From positions 1-64,000 of the forward strand of contig CAVFAY010000001.1 in NCBI GenBank assembly GCA_963620595.1: 64,000 bases of DNA, in the 5' to 3' direction. Made by a program: the position numbers and the translations under genes. The stretch is from Butyricicoccus_A sp963620595. GTDB taxonomy: Bacteria > Bacillota > Clostridia > Oscillospirales > Butyricicoccaceae. Under the pieces are notes generated by a model. That model did not search any database. It saw only the letters and a list, made by a program, of their open reading frames with translations, and was not told where the DNA came from. Positions 9,217-16,948 of the stretch are shown here, piece by piece. How positions within the stretch are numbered: the stretch's first letter is position 1; every line of letters begins with the position of its first letter.

Positions 9217-9277
9217 CAATACGTATTGTCTGGCTTTGCTGTGAATTTATTATAACATACAGCAATATATTTGTTAA
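9217..9277 (-). promoter_or_regulatory. Promoter with palindromic operator for the secreted-protein operon
   Basis: On the minus strand TTAACA (9272-9277), a 17-bp spacer and TATAAT (9249-9254) form a good sigma-A promoter. A perfect 12-bp palindrome CAATACGTATTG (9217-9228) follows about 14 bases after the predicted transcript start, where a repressor would block elongation. The 5' leader would be about 110 nt. Confidence 0.6.
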
Positions 9278-9694
9278 GCGAAAAATGACGAAAACAATAA
9301 TGTTCCACATATTAAACAATTTAAAAATTGCAAATTTATAATATGTGCACAAAACATACGTGAAAAATGTAAGAATTTACAAGATTTGTTACGGAAAAAA
9401 TTTTATTTTTTATGTTTATAATTTAAAAATAAATATTATTTATTGAAAGATGTAAAATACACAACAAATAGAAAAATGGAATGAAATGTTTGATAAATAT
9501 GTACAAAACTGATATATTGGGTGCTAAATCGACGAGAAATAAAAGGATATTGCATTGCATGTCCTTTTATAAAGTTGTAGGAAGGGCATCTGTATTGAAC
9601 TGTGTCTTGTTGCAATGATACCCTACTCGCAAAAAAACATATAGTGTGTAGAATTGAAAGGCATACTACTCTATTTTTACGAAAAAACAAAGAG
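9278..9694. other. AT-rich intergenic region, no gene seen
   Basis: About 420 bases of very AT-rich DNA between the secreted-protein promoter and the PARP-like gene. Open frames here have poor composition and no ribosome sites. I see no convincing gene or RNA. Confidence 0.5.
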
Positions 9695-9737
9695 AAAGAA
9701 GGCATATGGTAGTTTTACACTGCCGTATGCCTTCTTT
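9695..9737 (-). terminator. Hairpin terminator after the PARP-like gene
   Basis: A 12-bp perfect inverted repeat (9695-9706 with 9726-9737) lies just downstream of the minus-strand stop at 9743 and has T-rich tracts on both sides, so it can work in either direction. Confidence 0.65.
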
Positions 9738-9742
9738 TTGTT

Positions 9743-11062
9743 TTACATTGCCAATTCTAGCAGTCCCCAGACGGTACTTTGTTCATTCTTATAAACAATA
9801 ACTTCGTCCATTTGAAAGCCAGAATAACGGCATTCTGCCCATGTGCAGTGAGCACCTGGCTGAATTTTCTGAAGTTTGTCCCAGTTTAACTGTCCATCAA
9901 TTCCTAACCGCCCATCATATCGATTGCCGGTTGCCACTTTATAGATGGCCATAAATCCTGTAGATTCGTGACCACCACCATACTTGGCATCAGCCTTAGA
10001 TGTGTAGCCGAGTGATTTGATTGCATCTGGTGCAAAATAAGTGCCTTGACCATAAGCTTTTCCAGTAATCACAACTCCAATCGGGTTAATGGTTAAGCCA
10101 TTGGTAAGAATGCTCCACCAGTTTTGATGTTTTGAACCATGAAAAAGATAATCAACTCCGTGATTTTCAGACAGATGTTCTTTGCTGCAGAAAGAGAGAA
10201 AATCCTTCTCAGTTCGTTTGTTGATTACACGCCATCCTCGAACAAATTTTCCTGCTTGATGTTTCAGCAGTTTTTTCGCCATCTGTTCTTCTTCTGGAGT
10301 AAAGCGGCGCATTTCGATGCCGTAGACTTCCAGAATATTTTCCTTTCCTTCAAGATTGATATTCCCGCCTCGAAGCATAGTGTGAAAAACCTGCAATCGT
10401 TCTCGCTCTGTTTCGATAATTTCTGCTCTATCATTGGCGGTTGCATCCTTAGAAGCAATATACTTTCCCAATACATCAATTCGTCGCGGAAGAACAGCAA
10501 AAACATGCATAAGGTGTTCGTTGAAAACCTTGTTGCTCATATTTTTGTATTCTTTTGCCAATGTGTCTAAGCACGTAGACGCTTCCTCGAACGCATGTTC
10601 TGGAACATCTAAAATAGACCGCTGGTATTCACACTCAATCATTTGATTAGCGTAGGAAACCAATCTTTCTACGATGCTTTCCACGTATTTGTCTTTAATA
10701 GGCGAATACATGCGACCGTTAACTGTAATCCCTTGAGATTTGACCGTGACTCTTTTTCGGCGTTGTGTATCGAAGAGAGTCCAGCCGGAGCGAATGAGAT
10801 CCGCATATACATCGTCCCATTGAGACATAGCATATCTCCGGACCTTTTTCTTATTGTTCCAGCGTACACCGGTGTCTCCCTGTGTTACAGTGAATTCTTC
10901 GTCTGACTGCTTTTCCATCGTCAGGGTTTCGTTTTTTCCGCTTGCTGTTTTGTAAGTTGCGGAAAGCCGAGTTAATGTTAACTTTATGTACTCCCGATTT
11001 GGGGGAGTCAATTGCTCTTGCGTGAAAGACTCCGTTTTCTTCTTTGTTGTTCGTACAAACAT
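9743..11062 (-). CDS. Bacterial PARP-like ADP-ribosyltransferase
   Basis: 439 aa. The C-terminal 135 residues carry a PARP catalytic domain: LFHGSKHQNWWSIL with the NAD-binding His (about H308), TGKAYGQGTYFAPDAIKS with the second catalytic Tyr (about Y342) and MDEVIVYKNEQS with the Glu (about E420), the H-Y-E triad of enzymes that can make poly(ADP-ribose). The middle third is helical and could be a regulatory domain like that of eukaryotic PARPs. The first 110 residues (EEFTVTQGDTGVRW, WDDVYADLIRSGWTL) faintly recall a WGR DNA-sensing domain, which I do not assert. Bacterial PARPs are sporadic and little studied. Neighbours are a decayed AAA ATPase gene and phage relics, so a defence or DNA-damage role is possible. 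Confidence 0.85.
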   Translation of the reverse strand: MFVRTTKKKTESFTQEQLTPPNREYIKLTLTRLSATYKTASGKNETLTMEKQSDEEFTVTQGDTGVRWNNKKKVRRYAMSQWDDVYADLIRSGWTLFDTQRRKRVTVKSQGITVNGRMYSPIKDKYVESIVERLVSYANQMIECEYQRSILDVPEHAFEEASTCLDTLAKEYKNMSNKVFNEHLMHVFAVLPRRIDVLGKYIASKDATANDRAEIIETERERLQVFHTMLRGGNINLEGKENILEVYGIEMRRFTPEEEQMAKKLLKHQAGKFVRGWRVINKRTEKDFLSFCSKEHLSENHGVDYLFHGSKHQNWWSILTNGLTINPIGVVITGKAYGQGTYFAPDAIKSLGYTSKADAKYGGGHESTGFMAIYKVATGNRYDGRLGIDGQLNWDKLQKIQPGAHCTWAECRYSGFQMDEVIVYKNEQSTVWGLLELAM

Positions 11063-11141
11063 AGTGCCTCATCTCAAGCAGCTTTTTTAGCGGCCGGAGA
11101 CTATTTCTTTTTGCCAAAGGTGTGAATTATCAAGATTGACT

Positions 11142-11170
11142 CTCCCGCCCGATATTAGGACGGGAGTTTT
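11142..11170 (+). terminator. Hairpin with T-run in the leader of the decayed ATPase gene
   Basis: CTCCCG (11142-11147) pairs with CGGGAG (11161-11166), followed by TTTT, 13 bases before the start at 11183. It lies between divergent genes and could be an attenuator or a relic terminator. Confidence 0.45.
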
Positions 11171-11182
11171 GCTGGAGGGTTT

Positions 11183-12255
11183 ATGAAAATCAAGACATTG
11201 AAACTAAAAAACTTTGGATGTTTTCAAGATTTTGAAATTGAATTTCATCCAAGATGCAACGTTTTATCTGAAATGAATGGGAAATCTACAACTTTAGCCT
11301 GGGAACAGAGACTTGTTGGAGAAAACAATGCAATTCAACAATTTACAGATGATGTTCTTTTGGATTATGCGAAGAGAATACAGAATGAGCAAGCATCGTG
11401 TGAGTTTCCTTTTATTGCGTATTATCATGATCTGGGGCGCATGTGGTTAAAACAGAAGAGAAAAGGTCGGAAAAACCGAAAAAAGCAATTTCTAAATCGG
11501 CTGGACGGATACGGCTGATTGCTTAAACACTGAGCATAATAAAGATTTAATGATTCAATGGTTTATTGAAAACGCAAAACTAGCAGAACGTGCTGTAATA
11601 GATCGAACTCTTACGCAGTGTTTTAGAAATTTAGATCCGTCCATCACGAGTGTAAGTCTTGAATACGATCTGGAAAAGAATTAATTGGTTATTCTCCGCT
11701 GTAAGAATGATACATTTGAAAAATTTCCTGTGGAATTATTGAGTGATGGAGAAAAATATATCGTTAGTCTTTTAGCAGACATTATGTATCGAATGATCCT
11801 GCTGAATCCAAATGAGTTGGAACATATTTGGGAGACTGATGGGATAATCCTTATTGATGAGGTTGAGATTCATTTGCATCCTGTATGGCAACAAAAAATT
11901 GTTGCTATCTTATTAGATATTTTTCCTAACATCCAATTTGTAATGGCAACTCAGTCCTCAGATGTGTTGGCTGATTTGCCAGATGAATATATTCCTAAGG
12001 AATGTATTCGTTGGTCTTAAAGAAGGTGATAACTTGAGTAATAAATCGAATGCTGAATATTATAAAAGAATTGCTAAAATGCTTTCCTATGCTGATCAGC
12101 ATCCTGATTTAGAGGCGGCAAGGAGAGGACAAAAGGCGCAAGACGAGTACCATGCACATATAATCAGAGAATATAATATTGGCGCAACCACTTATGTGTG
12201 CACGACTGCTCTTAATCTTGATATGGAGAATTTGATTAAAAAGATCCAAAATTAA
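11183..12255 (+). pseudogene. Decayed RecF/OLD-like AAA ATPase (copy 1)
   Basis: Recognisable by comparison with the intact gene at 12708. It begins well (GGAGG, then MKIKTLKLKNFGCFQDFEI) but the P-loop is destroyed: PRCNVLSEMNGKSTT runs straight into a region missing about 60 residues. The frame stops at 11518; the homology continues in another frame to a TAA just before 11685 (IQWFIENAKLAERAV), then in the frame 11685-12020 with Walker B ILIDEVEIHLHPVW and the ABC-like SDGEK motif, then shifts again near 12020 to end in the tail TTALNLDMENLIKK. With at least two frameshifts and a lost Walker A it cannot make an active ATPase. The last piece, from the TTG at 12034 (about 73 aa), could still be expressed alone. 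Confidence 0.85.
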
Positions 12256-12286
12256 ATAAAATAATAGATGGAATGAGGTGTAAAGT

Positions 12287-12514
12287 ATGTGTAGAGATAA
12301 CACTCATAAAAGAATACAGGAAGTTCTTGCCTATTTAGGGAAGCACCAGTATGTAGAGGCAACAACAAAATAGCGGCAATTATGCGATGAATCTATGTCT
12401 AAGGTGCTTAGTGTGGATATAACTGACTCGGCTATAAATGTGCACACCACCGCACTTAATCTTGATATGGAGAGCCTTATTAAAAAGAAGACTGGGAAAA
12501 CGGATAGTGTATAG
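12287..12514 (+). pseudogene. Orphan copy of the ATPase C-terminal tail with a nonsense codon
   Basis: An ATG at 12287 opens a 75-codon frame almost identical to the last 75 residues of the intact ATPase (KRIQEVLAYLGKHQY; VHTTALNLDMESLIKKK). The Trp codon of the intact gene (IWRQL) is TAG here at 12371-12373. Upstream ATPase sequence is absent. It is a duplicated tail without its head, and the third copy of this module in 2 kb. Confidence 0.8.
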
Positions 12515-12545
12515 CAATAATTTCATTCAAAATTTGAAAATGTAG

Positions 12546-12689
12546 GTTTTCGGAAAGTTAATAATTGCCTCTGCTCGTGATTGGGAGGAGACAATTGTTT
12601 TACCTGCTGTGCTAGAATCATTATTCTAAATTGTTGATAAAATTAAGCCAATAGACTATGATATAAATGAGACTTACATTATTTGGTGA
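12546..12689 (+). pseudogene. Coding remnant of unknown gene upstream of the intact ATPase
   Basis: One frame has clear protein-like composition, reading GKLIIASARDWEETIVLPAV, then an in-frame TAA at 12627-12629, then IVDKIKPIDYDINETYIIW and a stop. No start is visible. I do not recognise the family; it may be a lost partner gene of the ATPase. Confidence 0.45.
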
Positions 12690-12707
12690 AAAAAAGTGGT
12701 GATTGAT

Positions 12708-14222
12708 TTGAGGCTCAAAAAATTAAAAGTTAAAAATTTTAGATGTTTTGAAAATTTAGAAATGAATCTTAACCCGCGTTGCAATGTGTTGGTTGGTATA
12801 AACGGTTCGGGAAAGTCTACGATTTTAGATGCACTTTCTATCGCGCTTAGCGGTTATTTGTTAGGTTTTGATGATATAAAAGGCGCATATATTCAAACGG
12901 AAGATGCTCATTTTGTAACGCATCAAGTGGGAAACAGAATAGAGGTTCAAGAACAGTTTCCGGTGATTATATATGCAGAAGGTATTGTTGACGATGAACG
13001 TGATGTAAAATGGCAGAGAGAACTAAATGGAAAAGATCATCGAACTACATACGGAAATGCAAAATGTATTATTGATTATGCAAAGAAGTCACAAGATGCA
13101 GTTCGCTCCGGGGATATGGCTTGTATACTTCCTTTGACCGCATATTATAGCGCAGAACGTTTGTGGTTGCAGAAAAGAAATCGAACTGCTTATGAAAAAT
13201 ATAAAACGCTGAAACGGCAAATGGGGTATATAGGCTGTATGGCGGCGGCTTCCAACGAAAAACAAATGCTTCAATGGTTCGCTGATATGACATACATTCA
13301 ATTACAAGAGGGACGGCCGATAGCAGAGCTGGAAGCTGTAAAACAGGCAATTCGTCAATGTTATATGAGTTCTGCTCCATCAATCGATGATGCGCGTTTT
13401 CAATATAATGTTAAGAATCATGAACTTGAGGTAACAATTCATCGAAATGATACTGTTGAAAAATTTCCAATTCGTATGCTGAGTGATGGAGAAAAAGGTG
13501 TTATCAGTTTAGTAGCTGACATTGCTTATAGAATGGCTTTGTTAAATCCAAATTTATTTGAACGAGTTTTGCAAACACCAGGAGTGGTGCTGATTGATGA
13601 GATCGACATGCATCTGCATCCGTCGTGGCAGAAACGAATTATGAAAGATTTGATGAATATTTTCCCTAACGTTCAATTTATTGTCACGACTCATTCTCCG
13701 AGTGTGTTAGCCAATATTAAAGAAAAAGAATATGTTCACATTGTTGATCATTTTAACGTCAATCCTTTGCAGGATATGATTTATGGACGATCTGTGGAGG
13801 AGATTCTTTGTGATATTATGAATACAGATGTATCTCCTGAAGAAATTACGGACTTGCAAAAGGAATTTAATTCCGCCATTGATTGCGAAGATTTTGATAA
13901 AGCGCAAGAAATTTTAAATCATCAACGTCAACTCCTTGGAAACAACGCAAATGCAGTTATTGAAAATCAGATTACGTTGGATGTGGAGATGAATATGCGT
14001 AGAAATGAAGCTGGTAAGAGAATACAAGAAGCTCTTGACTATTTAGGGAAGCACCAGTATATAGAGGCTACGACAATATGGCGTCAATTGCGCGATGAGT
14101 ATATGTCCAAAGTGATTAGCACGGATATAACTGATTCGGGTATAAATGTGCATACCACCGCACTTAATCTTGACATGGAGAGCCTTATTAAAAAGAAGAC
14201 TGAGAGAACAGATGGTTCATAG
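12708..14222 (+). CDS. RecF/OLD-like AAA ATPase (PtuA-type), intact copy
   Basis: About 504 aa if the TTG at 12708 is used; this start matches the N-terminus of the decayed copy (MRLKKLKVKNFRCF against MKIKTLKLKNFGCF), while the GTG at 12696 would add four residues. Motifs: Walker A GINGSGKST near residue 32, a long insertion, the signature-like MLSDGEKG, Walker B VVLIDEIDMHLHP, and the switch His in VTTHSPS. This architecture is that of SMC/RecF/OLD-like ATPases, including PtuA of Septu defence systems and retron-linked ATPases. After residue 400 comes a helical extension ending VHTTALNLDMESLIKKK, also found as two loose copies upstream. No HNH, TOPRIM or reverse transcriptase gene is adjacent, so the effector, if any, is unclear. 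Confidence 0.85.
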   Translation: MRLKKLKVKNFRCFENLEMNLNPRCNVLVGINGSGKSTILDALSIALSGYLLGFDDIKGAYIQTEDAHFVTHQVGNRIEVQEQFPVIIYAEGIVDDERDVKWQRELNGKDHRTTYGNAKCIIDYAKKSQDAVRSGDMACILPLTAYYSAERLWLQKRNRTAYEKYKTLKRQMGYIGCMAAASNEKQMLQWFADMTYIQLQEGRPIAELEAVKQAIRQCYMSSAPSIDDARFQYNVKNHELEVTIHRNDTVEKFPIRMLSDGEKGVISLVADIAYRMALLNPNLFERVLQTPGVVLIDEIDMHLHPSWQKRIMKDLMNIFPNVQFIVTTHSPSVLANIKEKEYVHIVDHFNVNPLQDMIYGRSVEEILCDIMNTDVSPEEITDLQKEFNSAIDCEDFDKAQEILNHQRQLLGNNANAVIENQITLDVEMNMRRNEAGKRIQEALDYLGKHQYIEATTIWRQLRDEYMSKVISTDITDSGINVHTTALNLDMESLIKKKTERTDGS

Positions 14223-14255
14223 CCATAATTTCAAAATTTGGAAGAAGGATATATA

Positions 14256-14615
14256 ATGAATGATTTTGTTGTAAAAGAGACTAACAATGGTGATTACAAC
14301 AGATTTCTCTTGTGGTTGTCATCTGAAAGTTCAATAGACAATCTTAGTAACATTGAAGAAACTCCCAATGTGATTGATTCGTCAGGAAAGATTTTGATTG
14401 ACCAACTTTTTATTACAGGAGATGGGGACAATAGATTTCTTTGTTGCGATTTCGAAAATGGGAAATTAGACTTTAAAACAGCATATATTGTGTCTCCAGC
14501 GGACTCTTTTCGTGAGGAAACAGTGCGATGGTTGCGTGATAACTATCAATATGTAGAACATTCAATTTTAACAGAAAGCCAGCGGCAAAAGATCAAAGAC
14601 GACATCACCTTTTAA
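14256..14615 (+). CDS. Hypothetical protein downstream of the ATPase
   Basis: 119 aa from the ATG at 14256 (MNDFVVKETNNGDYNRFLLW) with GAAGAAGG eight bases upstream. Acidic, no Cys motif, no membrane segment; the end (FREETVRWLRDNYQYVEHS) is helical. It begins 33 bases after the ATPase stop and is probably co-expressed with it. It could be a small partner of the ATPase. I do not recognise the family. Confidence 0.7.
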   Translation: MNDFVVKETNNGDYNRFLLWLSSESSIDNLSNIEETPNVIDSSGKILIDQLFITGDGDNRFLCCDFENGKLDFKTAYIVSPADSFREETVRWLRDNYQYVEHSILTESQRQKIKDDITF

Positions 14616-14638
14616 TGCACAAAAACAATTCTACTATA

Positions 14639-14682
14639 TTTCAAATTTAAAGGGGTCGAATTCGACTCCTTTAAATTTGAAA
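14639..14682. repeat. 20-bp near-perfect hairpin with 4-nt loop
   Basis: Positions 14639-14658 pair with 14663-14682 with a single G-T wobble around an AATT loop; the centre GTCGAATTCGAC is itself palindromic. It sits at the boundary between the ATPase unit and a phage portal fragment. It may be a terminator, a recombination scar or a mobile-element end. Confidence 0.85.
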
Positions 14683-14684
14683 CC

Positions 14685-14930
14685 ATGCTCAATTATACTT
14701 ACATCATCTCTACAATTTCGGATGAGACGTTCGGAAGTGCGACTTCCGGCACGGCACTGGCATTCAAGCTGCTGCCAATGTCTAATTTAGCGGCAGGATA
14801 CAGAAAGTATAAATTCGGAATTGTAGTAACGCATGACGGACGAGTTTTTCAATATTCTGCCGTAACAAGACCGTTTTTACCAGAGTTGCTTGACGGCAGA
14901 GTTGACCAATATATTGATCGACCAATATAA
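14685..14930 (+). pseudogene. Phage portal protein fragment
   Basis: The first 46 residues contain ISDETFGSATSGTALAFKL followed by LAAGYRKYKFG. This is the conserved late segment of SPP1-type portal proteins, where a D-E-x-F-x-x-x-x-SG-x-A pattern precedes the KL and helical stem. The rest of a roughly 450-residue portal is absent, and the last 30 residues (VTHDGRVFQYSAV and on) seem to come from another source. It is a scrap of a lost prophage. Confidence 0.6.
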
Positions 14931-14992
14931 TATGAGCATAGAAGAAGCACACAAAAAACGTTAGAGGAGATGAAGGAGGAATATGGGATTCA

Positions 14993-15145
14993 ATGGAGAG
15001 AAATAAAGTAACAAAAGAAGCTGTTGTAACACGATTAGATATTCTCTATTCAAACCCACAACTCTCTCTTGAAGAGCGTGAAACTGAATGCCAGCGGCTA
15101 AAAGAGGAAAGTGACAGGTTGACCGAGTGGCCGGAGATAAATTAA
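14993..15145 (+). CDS. Small hypothetical phage-type protein
   Basis: 50 aa (MERNKVTKEAVVTRLDILYS), with GGAGG about 13 bases before the ATG. The sequence is helical and charged, with a heptad-like pattern LSLEERETECQRLKEESDRL. Composition is protein-like and similar to the other tiny genes that follow. No family recognised. Confidence 0.45.
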   Translation: MERNKVTKEAVVTRLDILYSNPQLSLEERETECQRLKEESDRLTEWPEIN

Positions 15146-15216
15146 ACTGCCTTGTAAAGAGGTTTAATTCGGCGGGCTACTTGTGACAAAAACAGAATAC
15201 TAAGGCTATTGCATAA

Positions 15217-15402
15217 AACGGACGCAAAATCAGGCGCTGGAAGTGTGAGCATGCAGCAATGGAAGCTGCAGGATTGGACACAACACAGGCGGCTGGAAAA
15301 GCAAGAGCTGTTGAAAGCAAGGCAAATCGGCTGTATAATTCAGGTAACGCAGAAGATAACGTTGCGGCTTATTTAAAGCATATTTTTGCCATTTACGCTT
15401 GA
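15217..15402 (+). pseudogene. Phage-like protein fragment
   Basis: The frame is open from 15217 without a good start; from the ATG at 15259 it reads MEAAGLDTTQAAGKARAVES and ends AEDNVAAYLKHIFAIYA. The alanine-rich helical composition suggests a phage structural or scaffold relic. It abuts the 61-bp duplicated segment at 15401. Confidence 0.4.
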
Positions 15403-15461
15403 CATAGAACGGGCAAATGACATTTGCGAAAAGTGCAGATGGTGTTATATAAACGAGCATT
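15401..15461 (+). repeat. 61-bp duplicated segment, copy A
   Basis: 59 of 61 bases match 16560-16620. Both copies encode DIERANDICEKCRWCYINEH, but here the upstream part of the gene is missing, so this is a gene-end fragment. Confidence 0.9.
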
Positions 15462-15507
15462 GATAGTAAAAGCAAATTATTTTTATACCCATGAAGAAGG
15501 CGAGTTC

Positions 15508-15726
15508 ATGGAGTTTGAAGCGTTGTGTGAAAAAATGGTTGGAAAAAAGGTGCGAATTAGATTTAAAGATGGAGGGACACCTATTGTCGGAAAGTGTATT
15601 GGCTACACACGAGCTGTTGACAACGAGCTAGAGATTGCCGAAATTGACATAGATTCTGGAATTCCAAACGCTTGTTATGGATTGATGGAATCTGAGATTT
15701 CTGACATAGAAGAATTGAAAGACTGA
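15508..15726 (+). CDS. Small phage-type protein, SH3-like beta-rich
   Basis: 72 aa from the ATG at 15508 (MEFEALCEKMVGKKVRIRFK), with GAAGAAGG nine bases upstream. The pattern GKKVRIRFKDGGTPIVGKCIGYT followed by an acidic ELEIAEIDIDSG resembles a small LSM/SH3-like barrel, as in phage and plasmid accessory proteins. It opens a run of tiny plus-strand genes. Function unknown. Confidence 0.65.
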   Translation: MEFEALCEKMVGKKVRIRFKDGGTPIVGKCIGYTRAVDNELEIAEIDIDSGIPNACYGLMESEISDIEELKD

Positions 15727-15768
15727 GAAACCACTGATACAATGTAATCCGAAGTAAGAGGTGATTTG

Positions 15769-16032
15769 ATGTATGCATTAAATCTTTCCAAAGAAAACTT
15801 TGATTTAGCAAAACATATTGATTTTTCCGAACTTTTAGATCAGGTGCAATTTGATGATGAGCGATGTATTGTTACAATTCCGAAAAGTGATATTGATACT
15901 TTCATGGTTATTATCAGTGAAGAGATTGATGTGAACGGTTTGTCGGAAGATCAAGAAGAAGTGACATCATATGGACGTAAATTATACCAGTTGTATGATG
16001 AAGTATATGCATTAAAACATAGACAAGAGTAG
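15769..16032 (+). CDS. Small acidic hypothetical protein
   Basis: 87 aa (MYALNLSKENFDLAKHIDFS), with AAGAGGTG before the ATG. Strongly acidic, helical, no motif recognised. It lies 42 bases after the previous small gene, in the phage-derived run. Confidence 0.6.
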   Translation: MYALNLSKENFDLAKHIDFSELLDQVQFDDERCIVTIPKSDIDTFMVIISEEIDVNGLSEDQEEVTSYGRKLYQLYDEVYALKHRQE

Positions 16033-16124
16033 ACCGCTAATCTAGGGGGAACATTGGAAAGTTTCTGTCAATCCGGATAAAGGCATCTTGATTCAGGTAA
16101 CACCGAAAAGCAGGAGTTGATAAT

Positions 16125-16322
16125 ATGCTGAACATGAATGAATCGACACGGATGTTTTTAGAAAAAAACTGTGCTGATATTCCTTGGGATTTGGAACACT
16201 TGAATGATATACTTGATCGGTTAGACGAAATGGAGCTGGATAGCTTAGATGAAAATTATAATCCGACAGAAGCAACCAGGCCTATTATTTATGCGATTGA
16301 CGATTTGTACGTCAATAACTAA
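16125..16322 (+). CDS. Small acidic hypothetical protein
   Basis: 65 aa (MLNMNESTRMFLEKNCADIP), with AGGAG upstream. A helical acidic protein (LNDILDRLDEMELDSLDEN) of phage-accessory type. After its stop a further frame without a clear start (reading QVFSLSGKNLKKWRNKYNKY) runs into the GTG of the next gene, probably another relic. Confidence 0.6.
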   Translation: MLNMNESTRMFLEKNCADIPWDLEHLNDILDRLDEMELDSLDENYNPTEATRPIIYAIDDLYVNN

Positions 16323-16424
16323 AATAAAATGTAAGATAGACCGTCGAGCGCAAGTGTTTAGCTTGTCTGGCAAGAATCTGAAGAAATGGAGAAACAAATA
16401 TAATAAATACTTGGAGGGATTAAA

Positions 16425-16622
16425 GTGAGACAACCAAGTGATATACATCGTTGTCCATTGCTTGAAAAGGAAATTTTCTGGGGCGGCGAAGGCGGTTGCG
16501 TGGAGATCCAAGAGGTTAGAGAGGATAATATGGATGCGGAATTTTTAACTTTTGAACTGGACATAGAACGAGCAAACGACATTTGCGAAAAGTGCAGATG
16601 GTGTTATATAAACGAGCATTAG
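16425..16622 (+). CDS. Small Cys-containing hypothetical protein
   Basis: 65 aa from a GTG with a GGAGG site (MRQPSDIHRCPLLEKEIFWG). Five Cys: RCP near residue 10, GGC near residue 25 and a C-terminal CEKCRWC, which could bind zinc or an Fe-S cluster. Its last 20 codons are duplicated at 15401-15461. Confidence 0.65.
   Translation: MRQPSDIHRCPLLEKEIFWGGEGGCVEIQEVREDNMDAEFLTFELDIERANDICEKCRWCYINEH
16560..16620 (+). repeat. 61-bp duplicated segment, copy B
   Basis: The 3' end of the Cys-containing small gene; 59/61 identical to 15401-15461. Confidence 0.9.
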
Positions 16623-16657
16623 TCTGTTAATAAATCCCTCGGATTGGAGGATTGATT

Positions 16658-16894
16658 ATGTATAGCTATACAATTTACAACCAGCCAGATAGCAAGCTGT
16701 TTGAGAAACAGTGTCATGCGTTGGAAAAGCATATCCCCGATCTGATTAAAGGAGATTTGCTGGAAGATGTAGACGGCTCGCAGATTCAGGTATATGCAAA
16801 GGATGGGACAAAAATTCTTGTGTATAACAGCGAATACGTCGGAGCTCTTTATATTGAAGCAGAGATTGAGTTGGAACAGTTTTTCAAAGAATAA
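16658..16894 (+). CDS. Small hypothetical protein
   Basis: 78 aa from the ATG at 16658 (MYSYTIYNQPDSKLFEKQCH), GGAGG eight bases upstream. An alpha/beta pattern with a beta hairpin (SQIQVYAKDGTKILVYNSEY) and a helical acidic end. It is followed at once by a terminator, so it closes this phage-type transcript. Confidence 0.65.
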   Translation: MYSYTIYNQPDSKLFEKQCHALEKHIPDLIKGDLLEDVDGSQIQVYAKDGTKILVYNSEYVGALYIEAEIELEQFFKE

Positions 16895-16896
16895 AG

Positions 16897-16922
16897 CCGC
16901 CAAGCGCAAGCAAGGCGGTTTT
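16897..16922 (+). terminator. Rho-independent terminator
   Basis: CCGCC (16897-16901) pairs with GGCGG (16914-16918), followed by TTTTATT, directly after the stop at 16894. Confidence 0.75.
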
Positions 16923-16948
16923 ATTCTTTGAAATTTAAGGAGGATATT

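Noticed and set aside
9436..9705. An 89-codon minus-strand frame upstream of the PARP-like gene's end
   Set aside because: Poor composition, no ribosome site, and it contains part of the terminator.
9743..10100. A toxin-type mono-ADP-ribosyltransferase (ARTC/R-S-E class)
   Set aside because: The catalytic residues follow the PARP H-Y-E order and spacing, not R-S-E.
10139..10906. Several plus-strand frames opposite the PARP-like gene
   Set aside because: All lie within the well-supported minus-strand gene and lack protein-like composition.
12546..14615. A retron or complete Septu system
   Set aside because: No reverse transcriptase, msr/msd-like RNA or HNH partner can be seen; only the ATPase is similar.
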